Assembly: GCA_030062745.1 (NCBI GenBank) | Contig: CP099839.1 | Coordinates: 29,697,451-29,761,450, forward strand | Reading direction: 5' to 3' | Length of the DNA: 64,000 nucleotides | DNA from: Capitulum mitella | Taxonomy: Eukaryota > Arthropoda > Thecostraca > Pollicipedomorpha > Pollicipedidae | Translations under genes and position numbers: made by a program | The notes under the pieces: model-generated | What the model was told of the DNA's origin: nothing | The model's database searches: none | The model's input: the letters and a program-made list of their open reading frames with translations, nothing else | Part shown: positions 54,098 through 64,000 of the stretch, one piece after another | Layout of the letters: each line of letters begins with the position of its first letter | How positions within the stretch are numbered: position 1 is the stretch's first letter

Positions 54098-57000
54098 TCA
54101 GACGCGTCACGGTCACGGCACGAGTGCGGTTTGATGGAACACGGACGAGCAGTGACTGGCTGCGAGCTTTGAAATAAAGACTTCTCTGTTGTTTTACGAA
54201 AGGCCGGTCGTGAACTGCAGTCGGCACGGATGATATTTACAGATGAAAGTATTGCAGATGTCTTCGTGCTAGGGGTGCTTACCGAGCAAGGTGAGGATGT
54301 GCAGTGACGCTCCTGCGGTCAACGACATAATCAAGTGATTGCCACCTGCGAACAATGTGGTTCAAACCACTAGCACTGATCGCGTGGTCGGCACCTCCCC
54401 GCAATGTGGTTCAAACCACTTGCGCTGATCCCACTGGTTCGCGGCGGCCAGCGCCAGACCGCGCTGCTCAACCCACCGCCCTCAGCGTTGTAGTCCGAGG
54501 ACAAAGCTGGTCAGCTCGGAATAATGACGTTTGTTTCCACACCGCGGTAATCGTTGAGAAAGCTGTGACGCGCGTGGGCAGCCGATTCCCACACGCTCGT
54601 CACAGTCACCGTCCGACGTACGTCACGGTGACGGCCGGCGCGGCCACGTGCAGGAGGTCGGCACGTGCCGCGGTGATCAATCAGGCGACAGGCTCACAAA
54701 GCCGAGGCTGCACTTTGGCCGTCGCAGCCCGTTCCCGGATCGACGATGCATTTATGTCGCGCAGTCGGCCGAGAGAGCCCTATTGACGGTCCGGGGAAAT
54801 GGCGGAGTGGCGCTGTCGCGACACAGGCTATGACTCAGTGTGGATCGCTGCCGTAATATGAACTCAGTAAGAGTTCAGAGCCATGTTGAAGCCGAGTCTG
54901 ACCCAGAAAAAGTCCTGAGCCCTGGTACTTCCGTTTGGCGAGTACCAAATTTACTGCGATTCTTCTGATCCTCAGCCAATGCTTTTAAGCTGCAAACAAA
55001 GCACAAATAAGGCAGTTCAAAGGTTAGTTTATGCGTGCGTTCAGCACAATCCTCTGCAATATCAGCACAATGTAAACAAAGCTGGACACAATCTTTCGAA
55101 ATGTTGAAATCTTCTGATAGACCGTTTATGGCGTAAAAGTACGGGAAGACATGGAGCTGTTGACAGCACCGTCCATTCTCACCGGGACAAAGTGCATGCA
55201 TGACACAACTGTATGTCGTGCCCAGCATTCATACATGTTTCGTGCTCAGCTGATAAATCATTGCCTGTTGAATTCTGAAGAAAGTGCCTTCGGATCTGCA
55301 TGGTCGTAAGGCATATCTTAGGGTGCATTCGTACTAAGTTTGATCGGCAATCACCGGGCAAATAAACGGCGCTGACGCTGCTCGGTTTGAATGTCCCGAT
55401 TTGGTATCTCCGCAGGCTTTCTCATCACTGACCGATGGTGGTTGCCATGTTGCCGTAATTGCCATAAACCTTTCTACAGACTCAAGACAGCAATTGCGCC
55501 AGGCCATGCTTTATTCTGTTAGACGGACTAGAGAGCAAGTCAGGTAATGCGACACATTACATGATGCGATTTTTTAGGACTGCAACGCGCTAAGTCCACG
55601 ACTTCACCGCGCACCGCCACCTCTCCGAGAAAAATTCCGAACGCGGCGGCGACTCTCGGAGAGGAACAGAAGGCGACGACTGTCGGAGAGACCTGCCGCG
55701 TCCGGTGCCAGCGCATCCGCCCCGTCTCACCGGTCCTGGACTGCGCGTCCGCCGATCAGGCCGGTACCGTCCCGGCTTTCACTCTCGGCGCAGCGCCGAG
55801 CCAGCGCCCAGAGCCCGTGCCGTTTTTTCGACACAGCTGGAGACGTTCCTGTCTGACCTGCAGCGGCGCGGCCGGCGGCCGACGAAAATCCGCGCACGAC
55901 CTGTGCTCGCGCCAAACTGGATCTCCGCCGGACGAAATCGGGGCGGCGAATCCCGCTCGCTTTCGCAGCGCGAGCCGACCCGCAGTGAAACCGCCCGTCC
56001 TAACCGGACCGCCTGCAGCCGGTTGCACCTGCAGCCGCCGCCGGAAAGGCATTTATGGATTCGGCGGGCGCATCTTCAGTCAGTGATTCGGCGCGGTGCA
56101 CGGCGGCTGTCCACTATCCAGGTCGGGAGTGGCACATGGTGGGACGTCATGACTAAGGTGACTGTGCCGGTGCCGCCGGCCGTTTGCTCGGTGCCGTCGC
56201 CGGCCCGGGCGGTGCCGTGGGATTGTACCGCCCGGCCCGATGAGTATCTCCCGCCCGGGACACAATACCATTGTCGAGGGCGTCCCTTTTTTGCTGCCGT
56301 TTTTTAGAGACGCGTCGCGTAGAGTATGGATATATATCAGATCACCTCATCACAGTATGATTGACGAATGTATCGTAACACTGATAAGCCGTCAGACTGT
56401 AATGATACCGTTATAATGACATCTAAAACCTGCTTTCATCTGCGTTACTACCGAAGCATTTTAAGTACGTTAAAGCATTTCCATTATGTCTTATCTCATC
56501 TTGTATTATCTAAGTCGCGTATAGTAAGGCTGCATTTGCTCGTGCAAGCATGCAGCTTTTCCACGAACAGTGTATGGTAATCAAACATTTTCGTTTGATA
56601 ATGCTGAGGAGTTGCATTCCTGTGTTGTAACTCAGTAATGCATCTGTCATTACGAAGTCAGTGTGATTAATGAGACAAGGTTTGATTAGTTCATGCGTAC
56701 CTGTAAATATGCTTCATATACAACTTTGACGTTCCAAAATGGCCACATTGCATACGTTTCAATAAAAGTTAAAGTGACGGTCGTTTACCTGAGTTTTAGA
56801 TCTGCCTGAGCCTTCGACTCCATTTCCATTGCCTAATGATTGCTTGTCCAAGAAAATGAGGAATACTTGAGGAAATGATGAAAAAGTATGGCTACGACGG
56901 ATTGAAAGCAGTTAACTTGCTAACCATTAAGGCCTACGATATGAGCGGTTTTTGGCTTTTCTCGCGTCATGCTACAATGGCCTTTGCGTTACCGTAATTA

Positions 57001-57458
57001 GTTGGAGGGCATATATATGGAGTAAACATCGTCTTCATGGACAATCGGACTGAGTTTTTTAGCACTTAAAATGACAGTGCTAGGCTAACGGTTGCTTTTT
57101 AAGCGCCATATTGATTTCACGATGCTGAAGCATATGGGGGTCGTTTTGTTTTAAAACCGCAGGAATTTTGTGCCCCAAAATATCACTGCCATTTTAACGC
57201 GACTCTTTCGTATATCGAACGAGGCTTCACCTAAGCTCTTCGACGATTTTCTTACAAAAGTTTTCTGATATTGAAAGCCGCACCATCTCGTGCGGCGCGG
57301 CGTCGGCCGGTCCCACCTGTCGCCAACTTCCGACAAGACCGGGCAACACATGTCGCTGATGGGCCGGAGGCAGGGACAGGCGGTGATTTCGCGGTGAGGA
57401 GAAGGGTCATATTCCAGCCTCTAGATGGCAAAGGTAAAAATTTCGCTGCGTTTCGGAT
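54098..57458. other. Non-genic stretch with GC-rich islands
   Basis: GC-rich at about 54430-54800 and 55600-56280, AT-rich from 56300 to 57280. The 200-codon plus-strand frame at 55705-56307 is Arg/Pro-rich and unrecognised. A 10-bp stem (cctctccgag / ctcggagagg) lies near 55619-55661. The palindromic pair at 54353-54420 is listed separately. Confidence 0.45.
54353..54420. repeat. Two copies of a palindromic GTGGTTCAAACCAC motif
   Basis: caatgtggttcaaaccact occurs at 54353-54371 and again at 54402-54420, followed both times by a gcrctgatc word, so this is a 49-bp direct repeat. Each copy contains TGTGGTT facing AACCAC. TGTGGTT is the known core of Runt/RUNX sites; function here is untested. 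Confidence 0.7.
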
Positions 57459-57462
57459 TTAA

Positions 57463-58666
57463 CCCTATTTCCGGCAGGGGAAGGGGGCTGAATTCTCGCC
57501 CCTCGGGTTTTTTGCTCGCCAATTCCAGGGTTTTTGACGCAGCTTCACGAAACGTGGTCACATTTCCTAGCTATTTTTTCTACGTGCTGTGACAGAATTT
57601 CGGAACCCTGTTTTGCTCAGGGGCGGAGTCAGGCAACGTTTTTGGGAGGCACCTCAGGCCATTTTTGGCCCTGTTCAGGGTAAAAAGAAAATGACTGCTA
57701 GAATAGCGTTTTTAAGATAAAACTTCGAACTTTAAATGAATGTATAGCAAAATAGTTAGGCAACGTGCATATACAATTTTGTTCATCTGAGGTCACTTTA
57801 CAAGGTCAGGTCAAGGTCAAAAGTCAAAATTTGCTTTTATAGTAAAAATTTTGGCGCTGTTTTTCTCAAATGCCAAACCTGGAATATGCATGAGGTAGAA
57901 GACTGCCCTCTACTTGTGTACCATATTTCAGCTTGATATCAGGTCGGGTCACGGAGCTATGACCTAAAACGTCGATGCGCGTACCTTATATCACAATAGC
58001 CGTAAAATTGTTTTTAAAATAGAGTGAATTCAAACATTTACAGATACTATTAAATGCACACAAGATCATTTCAAGTGATTCCAAGGTCACTGGAGGTCAT
58101 TTAAGGTCAAAGGTCACAAGTTGATCTGAAGAGCATGTGACCATGGTAGTTACCCTTTTTCACGTCCCCGGCACCGCCTATGCTAACATTATACGAACAT
58201 TGGAACACGATTTGTACTCCTTTAGCATAGCATGACCACCAGAAGCCAAAAAAGCGCTTTTACTTTCACTTTTTTTGTTTATTCAGTTGTTGAAAAACTT
58301 ATCCTCCTATTTTCGAAACCCTGTGAAAGCCTATGATTTTCTTAAAGTTTCAGATGTGTGTACCTATGGTAAAGGTCCCATCCATAATGTCTCGATTCAT
58401 GCCAATTTGATCGAAATCGATCCATAAACAACGGAATTATAAAAACTCCAAAAGTACCCCCCATTTTGATACATTTGTCCCCCGTGTATCCGCTCCTTTC
58501 AGAATTTCGAAAGTTTCTTTTTTGATGTGTAGTTTACGTCATGGCAAATCGATTGCCGTTTGTTGCGATGAAATCAGATGAATAGTTCTCGAGATCTCGG
58601 GGGGGCCGGATCCGCCCCCCCCCCCGCCGGGAATCGGCCATACCTTGTGGCCCTCCGGGAACAGGG
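57463..58666 (+). mobile_element. piggyBac-type non-autonomous element, copy 2
   Basis: A 1204-bp element flanked by perfect TTAA duplications (57459-57462 and 58667-58670), starting CCCTATTTCCGGCAGGGG and ending CCCTCCGGGAACAGGG. It aligns end to end and in the same orientation with 25526-26726. Shared blocks include ttgacgcagcttcacgaaac, caggggcggag, gatatcaggtcgggtcacgg and tcatggcaaatcgattgccg. There is no transposase. AGGTCA clusters are conserved at about 57789-57826 and 58081-58118. It lies about 0.7 kb upstream of the large repeat-protein exon. Confidence 0.88.
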
Positions 58667-58670
58667 TTAA

Positions 58671-59332
58671 GAGACAGTATGTGTCCGTGAGAAAAAAACA
58701 AAATGTAACCAATGAAGCTTATTAGCACACGACTATAAATCTTGGGTGCATTGGGTGCCTTGTTTTAGAAGTATATGGGACCCGCACCACTATTTCGCCT
58801 CTCTCAAGCTTCTTGGGCCCTTCCTGGAGGAAGAACCAGTGCTCCCGCCCTGCCACGATGTCTGTCCCGGGCTCAGCGACGTGACACGCGAATGTCGGCG
58901 CCTAGATCCGATGCATTCATGAACGAATGCACGAAGACAGAAAGGAAAGACAGTTGTTTTTCCGCTAATGTCTTCAAGTTTCTACTTTGAGCATTCCATC
59001 GCCAAATTAATAATTACCCGTGACAGCCCCATGCTCGTGTTCGTCAAATACGACGTGTCCCTCAGCCTTAGGACTGTGCAAATAACCGCCTTGGAACGCA
59101 CTCGTCGGGATATTATCGTTGAAGCGAATCGATGAGACGCTTTGGCTCATCGGTCTAAAACGTCAGAACGGATGCCATAGCTGTTCAGAGTTTTGTCCTA
59201 AACAAGCCTATCATTGGCGCTGTCAGTCTGTTACGTCTGTAAGTCCTCACCCTACACGACGCTGTTGGACCTGGCGAGGCCTCGGCGGCAGCTCGCCGAG
59301 CGCGTCCTGACCACTCCCGCTTCGTCCGACAG
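58671..59332 (+). other. Region upstream of the large repeat-protein exon
   Basis: A TATAAAT word at 58734-58740 and a perfect GTAAGT at 59239-59244 are present. Neither can be tied to a first exon: no ATG stays in frame with the donor. The last bases, ccactcccgcttcgtccgacag, form a good splice acceptor ending at 59332. The first exon of the downstream gene is therefore not located. Confidence 0.45.
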
Positions 59333-62300
59333 AGGAACCTGCTGACCCTGCTCGCGGCAGGGCTGCTGGCCGCCAGCCCGGTCAGCTGTCAGGCCGCCGA
59401 CGTCGGCGAGGCGCTGCCGGCCGACGTGAAGATGGACCGGTTCCTGATCGGCTGGGACGCGGCCGACGCGATCGACCTGCTGACGAGGAGGCCGGAGCCG
59501 GAGCGGGCGCTGCGACGCTCGCTGGAGCTGTCGGCCGAATGGCCGGGCGACGTGGACCGCGGCCTGCTGCTGGCGCGCGACGCCGACCTGCTGGAGCCGG
59601 CCAGGCGGCGCGGCTGGCGCAGGCGGGCGGGCCGCGGCGGCCGTCGACGGTTCCGCGGCCAACGCCGGTTCAGTGCAAGGCTGCAAGGCCGAGGCTATCC
59701 GGCACCTGTCAAGTCTCATTACGGCAGGGGTCACGGAGCTGGCGGTGGCGGCGGCGGCGTTGGATACCCTGGACCCGTTAAGGGAGTCTCTCACTACGGA
59801 GGATCATCAGGTGGCCATGGACACGGCGGCGGCGGCAAAGGTGGATACCCTGGACCCGTTAAGGGAGTCTCTCATTACGGAGGATCATCAGGTGGCCATG
59901 GACACGGCGGCAGCGGCAAAGGTGTCGGTGGCGGCGGTGGATACCCTGGGCCTGTAAAGGGAGTCTCTCACTACGGAGGGTCATCAGGTGGCCACGGACA
60001 CGGCGGCAGTGGCAAAGGTGTCGGCGGCGGCGGCGGTGGATACCCTGGGCCCGTAAAGGGAGTCTCCCATTACGGAGGATCATCAGGTAGCCACGGACAC
60101 GGCGGCAGTGGCAAAGGTGTCGGCGGCGGCGGCGGTGGATACCCTGGACCCGTAAAGGGAGTCTCTCATTACGGAGGATCATCAGGAGGCCACGGACACG
60201 GCGGCAGTGGCAAAGGTGTCGGCGGCGGCGGCGGTGGATACCCTGGGCCCGTAAAGGGAGTCTCTCATTACGGAGGATCATCAGGTGGCCACGGACACGG
60301 CGGCGGTGGCAAAGGTGTCGGCGGCGGCGGCGGTGGATACCCTGGGCCCGTAAAGGGAGTCTCTCATTACGGAGGATCATCAGGTGGCCACGGACACGGC
60401 GGCAGTGGCAAAGGTGTCGGCGGCGGCGGCGGCGGCGGCGGCGGATACCCTGGGCCCGTAAAGGGAGTCTCTCATTACGGAGGATCATCAGGTGGCCACG
60501 GACACGGCGGCAGTGGCAAAGGTGTCGGCGGCGGCGGCGGCGGTGGCGGCGGATACCCTGGGCCCGTAAAGGGAGTCTCTCATTACGGAGGATCATCAGG
60601 TGGCCACGGACACGGCGGCAGTGGCAAAGGTGTCGGCGGCGGCGGCGGCGGCGGCGGCGGATACCCTGGGCCCGTAAAGGGAGTCTCTCATTACGGAGGA
60701 TCATCAGGTGGCCACGGACACGGCGGCAGTGGCAAAGGTGTCGGCGGCGGCGGCGGCGGCGGCGGCGGATACCCTGGGCCCGTAAAGGGGGTCTCTCATT
60801 ACGGAGGATCATCAGGTGGCCACGGACACGGCGGCAGTGGCAAAGGTGTCGGCGGCGGCGGCGGCGGCGGCGGCGGATACCCTGGGCCCGTAAAGGGAGT
60901 CTCTCATTACGGAGGATCATCAGGTGGCCACGGACACGGTGGCAGCGGCAAAGCCGCCGGCGGCGGCGGCGGATACCCTGGACCCGTTAAGGGAGTCTCT
61001 CATTACGGAGGATCATCAGGTGGCCATCGACACGGCGGCAGTGGCAAAGGCAGCGGCGGCGGATACCCTGGACCTGTCCGGGAAGTTTCTCATTACGGAG
61101 GATCATCAGATGGCCACGGACACGACGTCGGCCACGGAACCGGTGGCGGACACGCAGGACCCTCTCATCACGGGGCACCACCCGAAAGTCACTACCAGCC
61201 GCAAGGACACCATGGCGGACAAGGGCCTGTGGCTGAACTGGAATCACCTCATCATAATGGCTTTGGACCGCCAAAGAGTGCGATATCATACAGCGGGCCG
61301 CCTCTCCAAGGGCTTTCTCATCACGGACCATCCAACGGGCACCCGCAGCCGGTGCCGGACCCACACCACGGCGGAGACCCGGGTCCACCCATCCACCTGA
61401 CACCCGGTCCAGAATTCTCTGGTCATCCAGGCGGTGCGGACTTCTCCATTCATCAGGATCAATCTTCCAGTTTCCCCGAGCTAGACTCATATGCACATTT
61501 CCCAGGACAGGACACCATCTTACCATCACCAGGGATACCAGGCCCCGGATCCCATGTCATTTCCCAAATCCAGGGCCCACAGGATTCCTTCCCTCCCCAG
61601 TTCTCATCTGCCCAGCGCTCTCCTCTATATCCAAGCCCGGCCCCTCCGCAGTCGTTTAACGGTCTGACCGTCGGGGCGCTCCCGCAGGCAGAACCGCCGC
61701 TCGTCTCGCTGTTCAAGGGCCCGCGCCACTTCCCCTTCAGCGACGCTACCCCCATCAACCAGATCACGCAGCCCGGCCCGCTGAGCGTCTCGTCGGGAGC
61801 ACCGCTGAAACCTTCGCAACAATTTGGCACGAGCAGCCTGAGCCCGCTGCGAGAGGTGCCCGGACCGTCTCACCCCCCGGCGCTACCAGTCTCCAACGAC
61901 ATCGGTCCACTGAGGGAGCTTCCAGTTCACCCGCCGGCGCAGATCGTGACCAGCAGCCTGGGCGGACCGAGACAAGTCTCTCCAGAGCTGGCGGACAGTA
62001 ACCTGAGCGGACCTAGACTGGTGTCTCCAGAACTGGCGGACAGTAACCTGAGCGGACCTAGACTGGTGTCTCCAGAACTGGCGGACAGTAACCTGAGTGG
62101 ACCTAGACTGGTGTCTCCAGAACTGGCGGACAGTAAGCTGAGCGGACCTAGACAGGTTTCTCCAGAGCTCGTACGTAGCAACTTGGGTCCGGTAGGCCAA
62201 ACGCAGAGCCAGTCGTCGCTGGGTGGCGTCTCTGAAGTCATCAACCCCCCGATACACATCAACACTCAATCAGGCGGTCGGGGGAGCGGCCTGGGCCGGG

Positions 62301-64000
62301 CTCCTGCGGCCGGGGGCGCGGCGGCGCCGCCCGGCCCCCTACTCCAGTCGCAGACAGTGGCCGACATCCTGGGCGGACCGGCGTACGAATACACGCGGCC
62401 AGACCGGCGTCCGGTGCCCACCGACAGCCAGGGCGCGCCGCTGTACGGCAGCGCCGGCGCCGGTGACGCCGCCCAGCCGTCGGCGCCTCCGCCCGCGGCC
62501 ACGGCGCCGGAGGCGGGAACATTGCAGTTCGGCGGCTGGAAGCCGATGGCTGACCAGCCGATCCCTCCGCCGTCCTTTGGCGGGAGCTCGGACTCCGTCC
62601 GCCAGCCAATCACCGAGCCCGTACCGAGGCTGCCCATCGCGGTGGGACCCGTCGGCGGTGGCTCCGGACAGGCGGGACAGTCGTTCTCCGAGCCGGCTTC
62701 CAGGCCACGTGCGCCGCCTCCCTCGGCCGGCCCCGCGAGCCAGTCTCCGTCGGAGCCGGCGGCCAGCCTCCCGCCGCAGCGGCGGCCGGCCCGGCCTCAG
62801 GCGTCGCCGGCCGGACCGGCGGCGAACCAGGCCGACATCACCAGCGACGCCAGCGCGCTGCTGGCGCTGTTCAGCAGCGCCTCGACGCCGACGTCGGCCG
62901 TGGCCTTCCGAGACCCGGCCGGGCCGGGCCAGGCAGACCGGCTGCCGCCCTCCGCCGTGCTGCTCTCCGTGGCCGAGGCCGACGACGCCGCCGACATCAG
63001 CGTCTCCGGCAGCGTGACGCGCCAGTCGGTGGCCCTGCAGCCCGCCGGGGGCAGTCGCGCCACGCCGGACCGGCGCGTCTTCGCCGCCGGCGCGGAAGAA
63101 CCCGGCCGAAGCAACGTCACCGCCGCTGAGCAGGCGGAAACAGTCGCTCCGGCCCGCAGGAGGCCGATAGGGTCCGTTCGCGGTGGGACTCGCAGAGTTC
63201 CGGCCATCCGGCGTCAGAGGCCCGGCGCGGTCAGGGTCGCCGACTCTGACAACTTGAGGACCGTATCCGCCAGACGCAGAATACCGAACAGAATTACCTC
63301 CAGTGGTGCACGGAACCCGAAAATCGATGTCTTGAACCGCGCAAGGCCAAGACCGACTGAGGCTATTAAGCCTGAGAAGGTGAAGGCAGAGCCTTTCCTA
63401 GACAAGAAATTCCCCGACGCCAAAAGGCCAGGCGACGCTGCTTCCAGCATCACAACTCACGCCACTGTGGAAGCAGCTAAAACTGGTGACGCGATTGCCG
63501 AGCCCTTGAGCACCACACTTTCTAGCGAGCCCAACAACACTGAAGCAGTGACGACTACACCAGCGACCAAGAGCTCGACAGAGCCAGACGGTGCCGATGT
63601 CTTCCCCATCAGCTCGCCGCCTTCAGTCGAGTCCGACGACGTCGGCCCACAGCCAGCCGGCGTCAGGCCCGCTGGGACCCAGCCCCTGCCCCTGACCGAC
63701 TTCGGCAGGGAAGGCGTCACCCGGGCGCTGGCCAGCCTCACCTCCAGGATCCGGTCGAGGGGGTCGCTCAGACTGAACACTGCGCCCCCAGCACGGGGCC
63801 CGTTCGCGGGAGAGACCAGGACTCTGAACGCCGTAAGGCCCACTGTCGTCTCAGCTGAGCTCTCCTCGTCTGTTGAAGCGTCACTAGGGGTTATCTCGCC
63901 CTCCGACGCCGTGTCACGTGGAGAATTCTCGTCCTCTGTTGAAGTGACACGCGGAGTATTCACGCCGTCTGCTACAGTCTCCACGCCTTCTTTCACCGTG
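59333..64000 (+). CDS. Large secreted Gly/His/Ser/Tyr-rich repeat protein, 1,556 codons, partial at both ends
   Basis: One plus-strand frame is open from 59243 (after TAA 59240-59242) to the window end. I place the exon start at 59333 after the acceptor gacag; 59335 is also possible. Residues (from 59333) about 2-21, NLLTLLAAGLLAASPVSC, look like a signal peptide core. About 22-100 are charged and helical in character; about 100-125 are very basic (RRRGWRRRAGRGGRRRFRG). Residues 144 to about 590 are 14 repeats of GYPGPVKGVSHYGGSSGG type. About 590-870 are His/Pro/Ser-rich; 878-952 are five 15-residue repeats; the rest is Pro/Ala/Ser/Thr-rich with NVT and NNT sequons and ends inside a 22-residue repeat. 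Every repeat length is a multiple of three bases, which supports coding. It is probably an extracellular structural or cuticle/adhesive-type protein; that role is inference and I recognise no family. Confidence 0.82.
59762..61135 (+). repeat. Fourteen in-frame Gly/His/Tyr repeats
   Basis: Units start (GGA TAC CCT, Gly-Tyr-Pro) at 59762, 59843, 59939, 60038, 60137, 60236, 60335, 60443, 60551, 60659, 60767, 60875, 60971 and 61061. Spacings are 81, 96, 99 (four times), 108 (five times), 96 and 90 bp. The core is GYPGPVKGVSHYGGSSGG, then HGHGGSGKGVGG and a variable poly-Gly run that accounts for the length differences. A degenerate precursor, GYPAPVKSHYGRGHG, lies just before at about 59695. The central units are nearly identical, indicating recent expansion or homogenisation. 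Confidence 0.95.
61964..62188 (+). repeat. Five in-frame 15-residue repeats
   Basis: 45-bp units at 61964, 62009, 62054, 62099 and 62144 encode GPRLVSPELADSNLS with small changes (Q for L in the first and last, K for N in the fourth, VRSNLG at the end of the last). They lie in the same frame as the Gly-rich repeats and within the same exon. Confidence 0.95.
63857..63988 (+). repeat. Start of a 22-residue Ser/Val repeat
   Basis: Two 66-bp units (63857-63922 and 63923-63988) encode ELSSSVEASLGVISPSDAVS and EFSSSVEVTRGVFTPSATVS, the first followed by RG. It is a third repeat class in the same frame, cut by the window edge; more units may follow. Confidence 0.75.

Noticed and set aside
53559..54134. 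A 191-codon plus-strand ORF with a poly-Ser run
   Set aside because: The poly-Ser comes from a trinucleotide repeat and the rest is Arg/Ala/Pro-rich without known similarity. The opposite frame is slightly more convincing and is itself rated low.
59239..59332. A 94-bp intron (GTAAGT to gacag) directly before the large repeat-protein exon
   Set aside because: Both sites look good, but upstream of 59239 no ATG stays open in the frame required by either acceptor choice. Kept only as a possibility if a further upstream exon exists.
59859..60920. A 353-codon minus-strand ORF made of Arg/His/Leu-rich repeats
   Set aside because: It is the antisense shadow of the Gly/His/Tyr repeats. The plus frame continues for 4.7 kb into non-repetitive sequence, the minus frame ends with the repeats, and the plus peptide is chemically sensible.

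Overview
This is eukaryotic genomic DNA, most likely from an arthropod. It has almost no long conserved open frames, clear GT-AG introns, several interspersed transposon families and long microsatellites. The one telomere-type array present is (TTAGG)n, the arthropod unit. A minus-strand gene reads as a TIA-1/Rox8-type RNA-binding protein whose wording is closer to insect Rox8 than to vertebrate TIA1. The base composition is a mosaic of CpG-rich GC islands and AT-rich DNA. I cannot name the species; a GC-rich crustacean would fit, but that is a guess.

Layout. Positions 1-21112 hold no gene I can prove. They contain a diverged piggyBac-type element (2553-3598), several GC-rich islands, a pentanucleotide array (7605-7864), a 46-bp minisatellite (11381-11548), a GC-rich minisatellite (13081-13275), unusual perfect hairpins, and one weak candidate first exon (6426-6512, minus). 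If the Rox8/TIA-1 gene continues leftward, much of this is its third intron. Positions 21113-37266 carry the first three coding exons of that gene on the minus strand (37241-37266, 34199-34295, 21113-21208), which join in frame into most of RRM1. Its second intron holds a second piggyBac-type element and a GT/GA/TA microsatellite. Its first intron is strikingly CpG-free and holds a foldback element with telomere-type repeats in its loop.

Positions 38237-39965 are a complete Tc1-type transposon with an intact DD34E transposase gene split by one 198-bp intron. Positions 40-53 kb are repeat-rich: a decayed non-LTR retrotransposon (about 44270-46765), a repeated 262-bp element (40993-41254 and 51940-52201), further short elements and a (CT)n tract. 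Positions 53.6-56.3 kb are GC-rich with one weak acidic ORF. Positions 57463-58666 are a third piggyBac-type element.

From about 59333 to the right edge runs a plus-strand reading frame of 1,556 codons without a stop. It looks like the main exon of a large secreted structural protein: a signal-peptide-like start, a basic linker, 14 Gly/His/Tyr/Ser-rich repeats of 27-36 residues, five 15-residue repeats, a long Pro/Ala/Ser-rich tail, and the start of a third, 22-residue repeat at the window edge. It is the best candidate here for something undescribed. The two supported host genes have no evident functional link.
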